From Cordilura impudica (taxonomy: Eukaryota > Arthropoda > Insecta > Diptera > Scathophagidae), in NCBI GenBank assembly GCA_963682025.1, contig OY821521.1, positions 100,307,354 through 100,371,353 on the forward strand: a stretch of DNA of 64,000 bases, given 5' to 3'. The position numbers and the translations under genes were made by a program. This document shows, one piece after another, positions 12,509 to 24,611 of this stretch; within the stretch, counting starts at the first letter, position 1, and each line of letters opens with the position of its first letter. The notes below the pieces were generated by a model that made no database searches, was not told the DNA's origin, and saw only the letters and a program-made list of their open reading frames with translations.

Positions 12509-13019
12509 TTAGAACTAAATGGACAAAAGATTTTTATCTCTTAAATAATAAACAATTATAAAATTTAATTGTTGTTTTATGACATCCCGTAAGTGTTTAA
12601 AATGGCATATGGATGAAGGGAAATACAACATGCGAAAACATATATATTTTTTTTTGGCAACCAAATTTGTTAAAATCATTTCGTTATAACAGCTAAACTC
12701 ATATTATGAAATCCAAATTCTGTTCTCTCTGATAATCGAATAATCGAGCTTTTCTAACCATATCATAGTATTACTAACAAAGTCACTAATCACAACTCTG
12801 TATATATATTAGTGGGGACCGACATATTGATTGATCCTTGAAAATCGATGTAAAAACACTAAATGAAAATTACAGGTTGCGGGGTATAAGCACGTACTGA
12901 TCGTTTTAAAAAACAGCATAAATTTAAAAAATGTCAACACTAAAAATACTATTTATGAACGATAGGATATAGATAATTCCATATAATCTGAGGACGAAAA
13001 CGAACCATATACTTTATAA

Positions 13020-13900
13020 TCTATATATGTATATAAAATTCATTTGTTTTTTTTTTTTTTTTGTTTGTTTGATCGCTATAAAAAAATTGTATTTTTCAAC
13101 GGATGTCTCTGAAATTTGGTACACAAGATCTCTGTATTCCAGGTTAGGTCACCATATGCCTCGTACCGGCCGTGCTTACATTTGCGCCCATTTTTATAAT
13201 AAACTCATTTTCTGTTTTTTAGTATATATGTTCGCTATACAAATTTTTATTTTTTAACGGTTTTCTCCGAAATTTGCTGCAAACGCTCTCCGTATTTCAG
13301 GGTAGGTCGCCATATGCTTTTTACTGGCCACGCATACTCTTGCACCTGCTTTTTTAAAGTTTTTTAACGGGTTTCGCTCGATTTTAATGCACATTGTTTA
13401 TCGGCCACGCCCACTTTTTAAATTTTCTATATACACTTTTAGTGTTTTTTATACATGTTTTAATTTTTCAATGGACTTCACTAAAACTTTGCATTATGAA
13501 ATGCATATTGTAAATCAACCCCTTACAAATATTCCCGTCTTGCCTTTTTGACTATATGAATTGTAGCACCCCAAAATTAGTGCAGGTTTATTTCATGGGT
13601 GAATAGATATACATAGGTTGACTACCACTGTATGTGTACTCCAATGATGTTAAATCATACAAATATTTTCATCTCGCCTTTTTGACTACATCGGAAAACA
13701 ATATATTAAAATTATTTCCATCTCGTCTTTTGGCTACATTGGAAAGCAACCTATTAGAAATATTCCCATTTCTTCTTTTTCACGATATAAATGAGTTTTA
13801 AAGGTGGAACAGGAACTATTTGCAATTGTGACTTGCACATGAGAGCATAAAGCGCATATATTCACGAAACATTTTTGATAAATTTGGTTATTTTAACTGA
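13020..13900 (+). mobile_element. Helitron 5' terminus and leader with tandem repeats
   Basis: The start TCTATATATGTATATAAAAT follows an A, like the Hel-B copy at 43376. Two degenerate tandem units of about 158 bp follow (blocks near 13107 and 13265, each with 'gaaatttg', 'ctctcggtatt' and a GTCACCATATGC or GTCGCCATATGC motif). A minisatellite of about 50-bp units then covers 13520-13800, with core TTTTTGACTACATCGGAAA. This reads as the non-coding leader of the Helitron whose first coding block begins at 13904. Confidence 0.55.
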
Positions 13901-13903
13901 ACC

Positions 13904-14290
13904 ATGCCTACTAAAAATCGGAGTTATATAGGCCATACTACCTCGAATGCAAAAAGGCTTAGGCTTAACAGACCTCTAGAGACCCCCCGTTCAGACCAAA
14001 ATTCATATCGAGTTTCAGCGAGTTAGACAATCTGAGTCTAGAAATGCTGAATCACCTGAGCAAACCCAACTATTTCTTGAAGCCCGAAGATCAAGACAAG
14101 CTTTGTTAAAAAGAGCGTGAATGCCTGTATCTACACAAGTGTGTCTAGAAATCCAGCGGTTAAAACAAGTTGAGTCGAGGGAATGTTAAACTCCTGAAAT
14201 GACTCAACATTGTCTTGAGGCCCAACGGATAAGACAAGCTTAGCTGACTCCAGGGAATATGATATTCCTGAAACTAATGAAAAAGAATAG
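13904..14290 (+). pseudogene. Helitron protein, N-terminal repeat region (broken)
   Basis: From an ATG at 13904 the frame reads MPTKNRSYIGHTTSNAKRLR, a typical opening of insect Helitron/PIF1-like polyproteins. After frameshifts, three 24-residue repeats follow (about 14048, 14119 and 14190, period 71-72 bp) with a PE.TQ..LEA.R.RQA core. Helitron proteins use a Rep nuclease and helicase for rolling-circle transposition; here only the Arg/Gln-rich N-terminal repeats survive and the rest is cut off by an F1 fragment at about 14380. Stops and frame changes make it non-functional. Confidence 0.6.
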
Positions 14291-14379
14291 CTAGAATAAC
14301 TAAAATACGTAACTTCTAAACATCAAACACTCCAAATAATCCACGCATAAACATAGTTAATTGTAATGGTAAGCATGGT

Positions 14380-14600
14380 AAATATATGGGGATTAGGTAG
14401 AAGAATGGACCGATCCTAAACATATTTGGTAAAGTCACTTATTTTTTTTTTTTGCAAAAACATGTAAAAGCCAAATTTGAAAAATCTGTTAAAAAAAATA
14501 AATTATAGATTTGAGTAAAGCCCAGAAAGCAGCTTATATAACTAGGAATGGTCCTATGGGGTTATTTTTGGACTACTGATTAATGGGTGTAACATATGCA
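14380..14600 (-). repeat. F1 repeat, internal fragment
   Basis: ATATGGGGATTAGG, ATGGACCGATCCTAAACATA and TTTTTGGACTACTGATTAAT match the F1 middle on the minus strand. No termini. Confidence 0.6.
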
Positions 14601-14639
14601 TAGCTATTTCCTGCACATCTGGTAACAGGCAGATATGTC

Positions 14640-16145
14640 TTTATCCAATTTAGAAATAATCAAACCGCTGGATATGGACGACATTATGTATTGATCGTTA
14701 ATTAGCAAACGTTATAAAGAAGTTTAATAAAAAATATAACAAAACTGCTATATAGAAATACAAAATGTTCTGAAAATATAAAAGCTGAGATTATTCGTAT
14801 ATAAAAAATTGTCAAGCAGAATGTTATATAATAATAGGCTTCGAATCAAGTGTCAAGAAAAAAGTTGTAATAACTTCAAGGAAATTAATACTACAGGGAT
14901 TATAAGTATTTCGCGATATGTTTAAAGAATTCGAGGTTCCAATGAGTGGATTAGTTTGCCAACGGTATTTAGATCGGCAAGGAATCTGTGGTTGTGGGAG
15001 ATTCACAACATTACTTTCATTTTAAGAAAATATATCTTCATATTGTAAGACATGTCGAAAGTGTTGTGTTAAAATTTGAAGTAAATCGGTACAAAACTAA
15101 CGAAGATACAGCGTTTCAAACTTTTCAAAAACTTTAAAGCGATTTTCTCGCAAACAATACTTTTTGTGGTCCCTGAACATCTTAAAATCTATATGACTGA
15201 TCCTTTTGAACTTTTATACACTATTTCTACACGTAGTTCTCCAGGTAGTCATGAAGAATTTTTATTAAACCCTTTTCCCCATTTTTTTTTAACAACAAAT
15301 TCACCGAAATTTAATAGCAAAAATCGTGTTTTTCACTTCAAAATGCTCCCAAAAATAATAAAAAAAATAAAAATAAAAGCCCTTCCTAATTACCTCGGGA
15401 AACATGTCACCTTTTAATAGGATTTAAATTTTTTTTTTACATAATCTGGTAACGAGTTATGATGTTAGCCGCAAAACAACTTTTTTTCGAGGCGCTTCCT
15501 GGGTTCGCAGTCACGGACTTATTTATTATAATTTTTAATTGAAACTTTGCGAAGATACCTTGAAAGTTATAAATACTATAACGTGTATATGAAATAAATA
15601 ATCCGACGTAATTCATATCTTCAAAAAATGATTATGAAAATACGCCTTTTTTCGCCTTTAAAATAATATGTTTAGTTTATGATAACATAAATTAAAATAA
15701 TAAAAAAGTTAGTAATAGTGTGAAATTCAGCTGATACCCTCCACTCGTGTTCTAAACACAATATATTACCAAGGTTGTCAACATTAAAACAACAAAAAAG
15801 GCTAGATTTCAAATTATAATGATTACATCTTTTACAATGATATTTAATATTATGAAGATAAGTTAGAAATTAGTCAGGCCCAAGATCTAATGTTTTTATT
15901 TTGTTTTATATTTCAGTTTGTCATATTGAAAAAGATAAAATAGAACAACCCTTTGCTTGCGTTCTCATTAGATTGGTTTCACTTTTTAATAAACATATTA
16001 CGCACTGCTTTTGTTATTCTCTGTCTCTCATTGTTAAACATTTGTTCTCACGTACAAAAAAACAAAAACAAAAACAATAAGCAAACAAACATCTATATAA
16101 ATCGCTGATACATATCTGCACAAATTATGTTATGTATAAAGATTG
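14640..16145. other. No gene seen; unidentified repeat-like sequence
   Basis: An 83-codon frame at 15166-15417 has no recognisable motif and low-complexity Lys/Ile at its end, so I do not call it a gene. Phrases such as 'tcggtacaaaactaacgaagatacagcg' suggest an old non-coding repeat, but no second copy lies in this window. Confidence 0.35.
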
Positions 16146-16149
16146 TTCA

Positions 16150-16440
16150 CTATTTTTATTTTTTTACGTGAAATTTTATCGGAGTATCTTTTCACTTTCG
16201 TAGGCCATTTCTATAGGCTCCAAATTCAATATTAGCCTGCTCCAAATAATGGCAAACAATATTATTCTAATTTTACCCAAGGAAATGGTATATTCTGTGA
16301 AGTGGCGTGATTTAATCAATCAGACGGACGGACGGACATTGCTATATTGATTCTACTTGCTATATGGATCCGCATATATGATCGCAAATAATTTCTTGGA
16401 TTCGTTACAAATGAAATGACAAACTGGTCAAAACAAATAC
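16150..16440 (+). repeat. F4 repeat, partial
   Basis: The CCTGCTCCAAATAATGGCAA block, the GACGGACGGACGGACATTGC tract at about 16323 and GTTACAAATGAAATGACAAA match F4. The ACAAGTAAGA end is absent. Confidence 0.55.
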
Positions 16441-17128
16441 TTATTGTAAGCACTCGTATTTAAAGCACTTTATTTAAAAAGACTAAAAATTATTTTGTTT
16501 AACAATACTCGTAGATGACTGTAGTATCAATGAATATGCCGTCTGATATTTTGGTTGTAAACTGATATATGTTGGGTTATACTGGCTTCTAAGAGGCTCC
16601 CTACTGACATGTATAGGTCATTGGTACTACCAGTTAGTGGTTATGACTAATAAATATTTAGGTTTCCATAGCATTATAAGTATACTATGTATATGTATCT
16701 AAATGAATCTAAACATTCTTCAGACTAGAAAAAAACTAAAAACATATGCAACACAATAAAACAAAGCTAATTGTTAGTATATTCTTGTTAATAAAGTCAT
16801 TGTTAAAATGACACCTCGAGTGGTGCTTGTTGTTTAAGGTGAGGTCCATTATAAAAACTCAATATTTTGAACAGTATCAACTCACAATATTAGTACGCTT
16901 AATTTATAATTGAAGCAGTTAATTTATGAAGTGTATATTCGAATGTAAATAACAGGTTTAGTAATTTGCATTCAAGAGATCGAAAAATATTTTCTTATTC
17001 GTTCGTGTGAAATATAATTTAAGAAATATGAAATGATTTTTCTGGCAACATACAACCCATGATTTTATGATTTTATCAACTTCGACAGCTTGTTGAATGT
17101 CTAAATGCATGTCAAAAAATTGAATATT
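16441..17128. other. No gene seen
   Basis: AT-rich; nothing recognised on either strand. Confidence 0.4.
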
Positions 17129-17902
17129 TATACCCTATACCACTATGTGGTTTGGGTATAATGACTTTGTGCTGCTGTTTGTAACAACCAAAAATATTTG
17201 ACCTAGACCCATATTTAATTATACCGATCGAATCAGAATCACTTTCTGAGTTGATTTAACAATGTCCGTCCGTCCGTCCGTCCGTCCGTCTGTGTGTCCA
17301 TGTAAACCTTGTAATCAAACTGCAGGTCGCAAATATGAATATATTTTGATGAAATTTGGTACATAGCCTTCTATCAGCCATGGGATGAACGCTATTGAAA
17401 TTGGTGAGAATCGGTCCATGTTCAGACCTAGGCCCCATACAAATTACCCATATGAAATCGACATAAATTGCCGTAAGATCCAAATTGTCATATAGATCTT
17501 ACTCAAATTGGGTTTGTATGCGTTCATTACGTCCATTAATCAGTAGTCCAAAAATGATCCCTTTGGGCCCATATAGAGCTGCTTCCCGATCTTCGCTTAA
17601 ATCTATTAAAAAACAAAAATATTGTACTGCTTCTTCTCAGATTTTGTTTGTATATATTTTTGCAAAATACAAGAGACTTTACCAGACATGATCAGGATCG
17701 GTCCATTTTTGGACCTAGTCCCCATATAGATATAGCATCCGATATGAACTTTTTCATATCTGCATCCAAAAAAATTAATAAAAATCAGACTCAAATTTGG
17801 TTTTTGCTTATTTTCTATGTCCAGTTAATTGGGCCTAAGAGATAGGGCATGGTATAGGGTATCGTATAATCGGTCTAGACCGACTATAACTTTCTTACTT
17901 GT
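17129..17902 (+). repeat. F1 repeat, full-length copy
   Basis: This is the cleanest F1 copy. The terminal hairpin TATACCCTATACCACTATG / GTGGTTTGGGTATA opens it; a (TCCG)n tract lies at about 17264-17290. A near-perfect palindrome centred on TCTAGA sits at 17866-17888, followed by TTTCTTACTTGTTTT. The body is colinear with 4533-5310. Confidence 0.8.
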
Positions 17903-18960
17903 TTTTAATTAATGTTATTGTTTACATAAGTTTTATTTTGGAGATTTTTAATTTTTTTTTTACTTAAATTGCCAAAATTATTTACTTCTTAATTTATAGT
18001 TAAGCTTATTACTGAATCGTTAACTCTGTAACGCCTTATGGTTAATATCTAAAGTAATAAAATTATAACTCGTACATATAATATCTAGCATTACATCAAA
18101 AGTATTTTAATTATACAAGTAAATTTTTCATAAAAAATGCCTTTTCCTAAAATTGAATCCTTTTCTTATCAAAAGTATAATTTCTAAAAAAATCGTATTT
18201 TTTTAATAAATACATATTTTTAAAAATGTACTTTTTCATAAATATGTATTTTCAATGGATGATAGCGAGTCTCATCATAATGAATAACTTATTTTATTTT
18301 ATTTTAATTTATTTTATTTTATTTTATTTTATTTTATTTTATTTTATTTTATTTTATTTTATTTTATTTTAATCAGACAGAAAAAATTTTTCTATGGTTT
18401 TAATATTATTGGCCGTTACTGTGGATGTGGTAGCATAAATAGTACGTACGTGTTAGAAATCACTACATGATCTCAATGCTTTGTTTATAGTTACATGGTT
18501 TTGTACTTCCAGTGATACATACATATGTATATTTATGTAGTTGTTTTCTGTTTTATTACAGATTTAATTAAGTGATTTTCGTATAACAACTTCTTTTGAT
18601 TTCTAAATAAAAATATTCAAATCGGGCAAAACTAAAATGTGAGTTAAAGCTAATATAGTTAACTTTGCATGTAAATATTAATAAACAAAAACATTGTATT
18701 TAGGAACTACTTCTGTTTAAAACATAAATTACCTACCTATTATTACCTAGAGTCAAACGATTTATTTTCAAGTTTTCATTTTACGTGTTCATTTTGCCGA
18801 CAAAATGAATATTTTGATAATTGAATATCTTGCACTTAAAAATATAATTGAAGGTGTTCATTAATATCTTCTAAAGCTACTAAAAGTCGACGAAATCTGA
18901 AATCAATAATACCATTTCTGAACAATTGATATGTTTTGGGAGAATTTTTATGTATGTTAT
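17903..18960. other. No gene; low-complexity and degenerate A/T repeats
   Basis: At 18125-18250 a degenerate short repeat of the type CTTTTT..AAAAAGTA occurs, similar to 58930-59215. An (ATTTT)n array follows at 18289. No coding signal. Confidence 0.45.
18289..18370. repeat. (ATTTT)n microsatellite
   Basis: About sixteen tandem ATTTT units with one interruption near 18305. Confidence 0.9.
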
Positions 18961-18989
18961 CTTATATTACGAGGATGATCCCAGAACTA

Positions 18990-19445
18990 ATCAACCTGAT
19001 GATTAAATGGCATCAGTAGTTTGAAAAAATTACTTTTGTGAAAAGCGGCAACCACGTTGTTTATTATTGATTTTTTTTTTAACCATCAAGAGTAAACGAT
19101 CTCAATGAATTTGAAAACATGCAAACATGACTTCTAAGGTCTCACTTTAAGATTATAAAATATTGGGTGATAGAGTAGAAACGAGGCCGTATGAGCTGCC
19201 AAGACAAACACCGATCGAACAGTGGTCGACAAATTGAGGTGGCCATGCTAGAAACGGATGATCGTCGGCATAAGGAGCATAAGATAACTGAAATGATAAG
19301 CTGACCTAAAGATGGGTGCCGCGTTTGCTCGAAAAGTATGAAAACTGCATCATCAAGATGTTGCAATAGAGTGTTTGGCAATGTTTTACCGCAATAAATC
19401 CGAGTTTATGCATCGATTAGTAACATGAGTCGATTCGTAACAAAC
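18990..19445 (+). pseudogene. mariner transposase, N-terminal half (decayed)
   Basis: Across several frames the plus strand gives VDKLRWPC..RMIVGIRSIR, RWVPRLL in diverged form, and NKSEFMHRLVT near 19400. The last corresponds to the 'nKSeFLhRivTvDE' region just before the first catalytic Asp of mariner. Mariner transposase is a nuclear DDD enzyme for cut-and-paste transposition. Many stops are present and the catalytic core is absent from this half. Confidence 0.55.
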
Positions 19446-19481
19446 ACAATTCTATTTATATGCAAGGTTATGGCATCAGTT

Positions 19482-19940
19482 TTTATACCCTATACCACTA
19501 TGTGGTTTGGGTATAATGACTTTGTGCTGCTGTTTGTAACAACCAAAAATATTTGACCTAGACCCATCTTTAATTATACCGATCGAATCAGAATCACTTT
19601 CTGAGTTGATTTAACAATGTCCGTCCGTCCGTCCGTCCGTCCGTCTGTGTGTCCATGTAAAGCTTGTAATCAAACTGCAGGTCGCAAATATGAATATATT
19701 TTGATGAAATTTGGTATATAAGCTTTTGTCGGCCATGGGATGAACGCTATTGAAATTGGTGAGAATCGGTCCATGTTCAGACCTAGCCCCCATACAAATG
19801 ACCCATATGAAATCGACATAAATTGCCGTAAGATCCAAATTGTCATATAGATCTTACTCAAATTGGGTTTGTATGCGTTCATTACATCCACTAATGAGTA
19901 GTCCAAAAATGGTCTATTCCGACTATAATTTTCTTACTTG
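19482..19940 (+). repeat. F1 repeat, internally deleted copy
   Basis: The 5' 430 bases match F1 closely, including a (TCCG)n tract at about 19620. The sequence then jumps at about 19910 to the last 30 bases (CCGACTATAATTTTCTTAC), so about 320 bp are missing and half of the 22-bp palindrome is lost. Confidence 0.75.
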
Positions 19941-20047
19941 TTTCATTTTAATTTTATTTTCTTTTAATTTTAAAATTTTTACCACCCATCTTACGGACAG
20001 CTTTCTCATAACCAAATTTTTGGTCAATATGCGATGCATACCCCTTT

Positions 20048-20830
20048 TTATACCCTATCCCTATGTAGTTTGGGTATATTGACTTTGTGCTGCTGTTTGT
20101 AACAATCAAAAATATTCGTGCTAGACCCATCTTTAATTATACCGATCAACTCAGAATCACTTTTTGAGTCTAAATAGCAATGTCCGTCCGTCTGTGTGTC
20201 CATGTAAACCTTGTAATCAAACTGCAGGTCGCAAATATGAATATATTTTGATGAAATTTGGTATCTAAGCTTCTATCGGCCATGGAATAAACGCTATTGA
20301 AATTGGTGAGAATCGGTCCATGTTCAGACCTAGCCCCCATACAAATTACCCCTATGAAATCGACATAAATTGCCATAAGATCCAAATTGTCATATAGATC
20401 TTACTCAAATTGGGTTTGTATGCGTTCATTACATCCAATAATGAGTAGTCCAAAAATAATGCCTATAGGAAAATTCTTAGTCATAGGCCCCACATAGAGC
20501 TGCTTTCCGATCTTCACTTAAATCTATCAAAAAACAAAAATATTGCACAGATTTTTCTCAAATTTGGTTTGTATATATTTTTTCAAAGTATAAGTGACTT
20601 TACCAAATATGGTCAGGATCGGTCCATTTTTCGACCTAGTCCCCATATAAATATAATATCCGATATGAACTTTTTTATAAATGCAGCGAAAAAATTAATA
20701 AAAATGCCACTCAAATTTGGTTTATTCTTATTTGCTATATCCAATTAGTTGGACCGAAGAGATAGGGTCTCTAAACAATGGTATAGGGTATCGTATAGTC
20801 GGGCTAGACCGACTATAATTTTCTTACTTG
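20048..20830 (+). repeat. F1 repeat, full-length copy
   Basis: The whole body is present. The opening hairpin has a small deletion (TATACCCTATCCCTATGTAG), and the palindrome near the end reads TAGTCGGGCTAGACCGACTA, one base from perfect. Confidence 0.75.
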
Positions 20831-20831
20831 T

Positions 20832-21250
20832 TTTTTTTTTTTGGAATGCGCGTATGATAATTCCTATTGATAATTCTATTTTATTTTACCGTTTAAATGA
20901 TGAAATAAAAGAATAAAAGCCGTATTTGGTGACAAAGAAAATATATTATCATCATAAAGACAATAAACCAGTTCACACATCCACAATTGCGTAAGCCAAA
21001 AATTCATGAATTAAAGTTGAAATGGTTCATCACGCACCTTATTTGTCAGATTAAGCTCCCTAGGATTATTTTCGATTTCCAGAATGAAAAATATGAAAAA
21101 ATGTGTCGATGGTAAAAGATTTGCCGACAAGGAAGTGGTGGATTCTGCGGTTGATGGCTAGTTTAAGAAGTTAGATAGTTCTTACTATAGACACGGTATC
21201 GAAGATTTTTAACATCAAGCTAAAGAAAGAGGTGAGACATAAATAAAAAA
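20832..21250 (+). pseudogene. mariner transposase, C-terminal half (decayed)
   Basis: The plus strand gives VHTSTIA, then DGKRFADKEVVDSAVDG and FKKLDSSYYRHGIEDF. These align with the end of mariner transposase after the last catalytic Asp (the 'PsDy.LFp.L' segment is present but mutated). About 80 residues of the catalytic core are missing between this part and the left half. It belongs with the TIR at 21289-21306. Confidence 0.65.
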
Positions 21251-21309
21251 ATCCCAAATTTGTTTTGTTTTCCTTGTCAGGTCGGGTTGTTCTGGGAACG
21301 CTCTCATAT

Positions 21310-22515
21310 TATGAGTTTATTTTAAGAAATCTAATTCTAGAGTAACTATATCAGTTATTACTAACTCTATTATCATAAAAAGAATTTATTTCATGGAATC
21401 AACAACAACAACAACATCGTCATTTTTTCATTGTTTACGTTCAAGTTATAAATTTATTGTCACATGTTTTCAAGAAAAAGAAAATATAATAAAAAAAATG
21501 AAAGTAAAAGTATTATAGAAAGCCGATATGTAGGGAAAAAAAGCCACTGGTTGCACTTGATACTAGTAATTTTTGTATAATCATTGCAGGTATCTTTATT
21601 TCTTTTGTAACTTGGATGAAAACATATTTTATTGTAATATTTTATTACAAGATAGTGTAGTAGTGTAGTTACGAATAAGGGTTTGAAAAACTTTTATGCT
21701 GTACTACAGTTAGTGTTTTCAACTGTCTTAACTAACCGTTTTAGATATTATTTTTAAAAAGAATTTAAAAAGGCTATCAGTTCATCTTAAAATTAAATTT
21801 AAAAAATTATTTTATGTCATATGACATTATTCAATAGCTGATATTTGTCTATACGTATGCGAAATTTTGTTTATTTACTTTTAATTCAGCTCAACATATC
21901 AAAAGCTGTGCAGAAAATTTGAATATAAAAAAAAAAAAATACAGTTATAAACATAATCTTAGAGTTCAAATAATTCGTTAATCTTCCTTCAATTAAAGCA
22001 TAGTGTCCATTCACTTCGCTGCAAATTCTTTGGAATGTTTTGAAATTGATAAAATTTGATCTGCCGAAATTCAGGTAAAGAGGTTAATAGGATCGAAGTT
22101 GTCTGCTAGGAATATTTATATATATATTTTCAATAAGGCATTCAGAATAAATTTTACCACGACCAAATTTGAGGAAGAATGCTATATTAGTAATGATCCT
22201 TCTACTTCTCATTAGAGCCAAACGAGTGCGATAATTCCCCGTTCCATCTAAGGCATCGAAGACAAAATACAAACATACATATGAAAGGCAAAAAATCAAT
22301 TTCAAAAGTCTTGATATTTCTGACAAAAATGAAGGATTAGTCCAAAACATATCAATATTTTGATTGCGCAGGTTCGACAAAATATCCGAAAAAACGTGTT
22401 TCAAAAACGACGAAAGAAATATATTTTATCTATTGGTCTGTTAAACCACATTGGTCTAATAAATTATTATAATTTAATAATAGCACAAGTTAGATTGGAA
22501 AATTTTTCAAATATA
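21310..22515. other. No gene seen
   Basis: A 106-codon minus frame at 22084-22404 has no recognisable motif, repeat support or splice context. I cannot support it as a gene. Confidence 0.4.
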
Positions 22516-22519
22516 AAAC

Positions 22520-22790
22520 AAAAATAGGAAAATTATAGTCCATCCTGCACGACTATGCGATATCCTATAATATGCATTTAGGGTATTGCTCTTAGTTCCA
22601 CCTAATTGGGTACAAGAAATAGACGTAAACAAAATATGAGTGGAATTTGTATCAATTTTTTGTCTACACATCTGAAAAAGTTCATATCTATGTCATGCTA
22701 TACCCACAGATATGAACACTATGTCATAAAATTGACTGAACATGACCATATTTTGTAAAGTCACTTACATTTTTCAAAGAGTTATATAAA
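22520..22790 (-). repeat. F1 repeat, palindrome-end fragment
   Basis: It begins TAGGAAAATTATAGTCCATC, a decayed form of the F1 palindrome end, followed by ACTATGCGATATCC and 'tctgaaaaagttcatatc'. It stops where the inverted repeat starts at 22826. Confidence 0.55.
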
Positions 22791-22825
22791 TTAAATTTAT
22801 ATTTATTTTATTTGTGACAATGCCA

Positions 22826-23991
22826 CATATTAGAGATTATCTGTGTGAATTTTTAGGTAAATCCCTATGTCAGAATTTTTTTGACAATAATTTTATTTTT
22901 GCGGATTTCGAGCAAAATGGGATTTTTGTAAAATATTCTGTAAACGTACTATTTCTAAATACTTTTTATAAAAAATTTATCAGTTTTCTACTTTTAAATG
23001 TTATATTTTATCTTAGTAGCCTAGGGTTTTTAAACTTGGTCACATATGACCCCAAGCTAATAAAAGACAATTTATTCAAAAAAAATTCAAATATTTTGTA
23101 AGTGCTGTTGAATATTTAGATATGATGCTTAAAATATAATAATCAAATGTGTAAGTCTTTCATGCTAAAAATTTGGAATAAGTCGAACAACGTTAACCCA
23201 TTCCTTCCGAGGCGAAACTTTGAATTGAGGAATACTTTAAAAAATTAATTGTTCTGGTAAACTAGATGAAACCCTTACTATGGGTTGGGAAATAAAATAG
23301 TGCTATGTATTACCGATTTTTATGATTTAGTGATTATGATGATTTAGTAATTTGACGCCATTAACCCATTTGGACTTGGCGCCACAAATGACCTCAAGCT
23401 AGTATAGGACGATTAAGTCAAAAAATTCAAATACTTTGCAAATACTGCTGATCATTTTAACCCTGAGAGCACATAAGGGTAAGTTTTCGTATAATGTAGC
23501 ACAATTTAATTTCCCAACCCATAGTAAGGGTTTTATCTAATTTACTAGAACAATTAATTAATTTAAATATGCCAAAATTCATAGTTTGGCGTCGGCAAAT
23601 AATGGGTTAGCGTTGTTCGATTTATTCCAAATTTTTATCATGGGAGACTTGCACATTTGGTTATTATATTTTTAGCGCGTCTATATTTTAAGCGTTGCAC
23701 TTACCAAATATTTTATTTTTTTATAAATTGTCTTTCATTAGATTAGGGTCATATGCACTCCAAGTCCAAAAGGGTTAATGGGGTCATAATATTTTTTCCG
23801 AAGCCCTAGGCTACTAAGATAAAATATAACATTTAAAAGTATAAAAGTTATGAATTTTGATACTAAGTATTTAGAAATAGTACATTTACAGAAAATCCCA
23901 TTTTTCTCGAAATCCGCAAAAATAAAATCCTTGTCAAAAAATTCTGGCATAGTGATTTACCTGAAAGTTCACACAGTTTATCCCTAATATG
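22826..23991. repeat. Large imperfect inverted repeat (two arms of about 490 bp)
   Basis: Arm 1 (22826-23311) and arm 2 (about 23490-23991) are inverted copies; outer ends CATATTAGAGATTATCTGTG and, read inwards from 23991, CATATTAGGGATAAACTGTG; inner blocks CCCTTACTATGGGTTGGG on both. The spacer is about 178 bp and repeats a further piece of the arm (AGTATAGGACGATTAAGTCA resembles 23060-23080). The similar plus ORF (22814-23101) and minus ORF (23738-23950) are two readings of the same arm, not two genes. It could be a foldback transposon or a local inverted duplication. Confidence 0.75.
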
Positions 23992-23999
23992 CATTTAAA

Positions 24000-24610
24000 A
24001 ACACCTTTCAGAGCTAGATAAATTTTTTTAAATTTTGTTTAAGAAAATTTTTCAAACCTTTAAAAAGGAGTTTTCAAAATTTTATCAAAAAATTTCCCAT
24101 TTTCGGTCTCAATGCATAATAGGTTAAGAAGGTGGTAATAAAACAATACTTCATATCTGAGTACTGACAGGTAGAGAGACTAAAACAAAATGTTGTCTTT
24201 AATTAATTTCTTAAAGTTGAAAAAAATGTGCAATCAAATTTCATGACCTAGTTTTTTTTTTAGCACAAAAGTGGTCTGGGGAAATTGCTATTTCTTGGCT
24301 AGTTTTTATTCGATTTTAAAGTTTTAAAGTTTTTGCAAAGATAATTTAATATTTATCCCGAAGTTTGTAACAATTTTGCGGAAAAATTAAACTATAGAAC
24401 GAAATTTTCGTAAAATCCGAAAAAAGTCATATTTTCCCCATATAAACACATTTGAAATTTTCAATCGCATTGAGCCACTTCTAAATATTTTTTGATTGGC
24501 CCAAACCTTTGTATTTCTCACTCTTTTGCCACTCGCATATTTCTAGGGGGGTGCGACCGAGAGTTTGAACACTTTTTTTCCCTCCATATAATGAAGGGCC
24601 ACCCTAATGT
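24000..24610. other. No gene seen; possible old repeat
   Basis: A GGGGGGTGCGACCGAGAGTT block and 'gaagggccaccctaatg' near 24545-24605 look like the end of some element, but no partner end was found. Confidence 0.3.
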
Positions 24611-24611
24611 G

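Larger units (their letters stand above)
18970..21306 (+). mobile_element. mariner element interrupted by two F1 repeats
   Basis: The left end CGAGGATGATCCCAGAAC follows a TA. The right end, read inwards, gives TGAGAGCGTTCCCAGAAC and is followed by TA at 21307-21308. The two ends are therefore inverted repeats with TA target bases, as expected for mariner. The 5' half of the transposase lies at 18990-19440 and the 3' half at 20832-21250, separated by F1 copies at 19482-19940 and 20048-20830. Confidence 0.75.

Noticed and set aside
15166..15417. 83-codon plus ORF
   Set aside because: No motif, Lys/Ile-rich low-complexity end and no neighbouring gene structure.
4882..20385. Recurring ORFs beginning MSYRSYSNWVCMRSLHPL or MDLTAIYVDFIWVICMG
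   Set aside because: They recur because F1 recurs, on both strands of the same bases, with stops at different places in each copy.
22814..23950. Two ORFs on opposite strands with similar peptides (NFFDNNFIFADFEQNG / EFFDKDFIFADFEKNG)
   Set aside because: The similarity comes from the inverted repeat. Composition and poor codon structure do not support a gene family.
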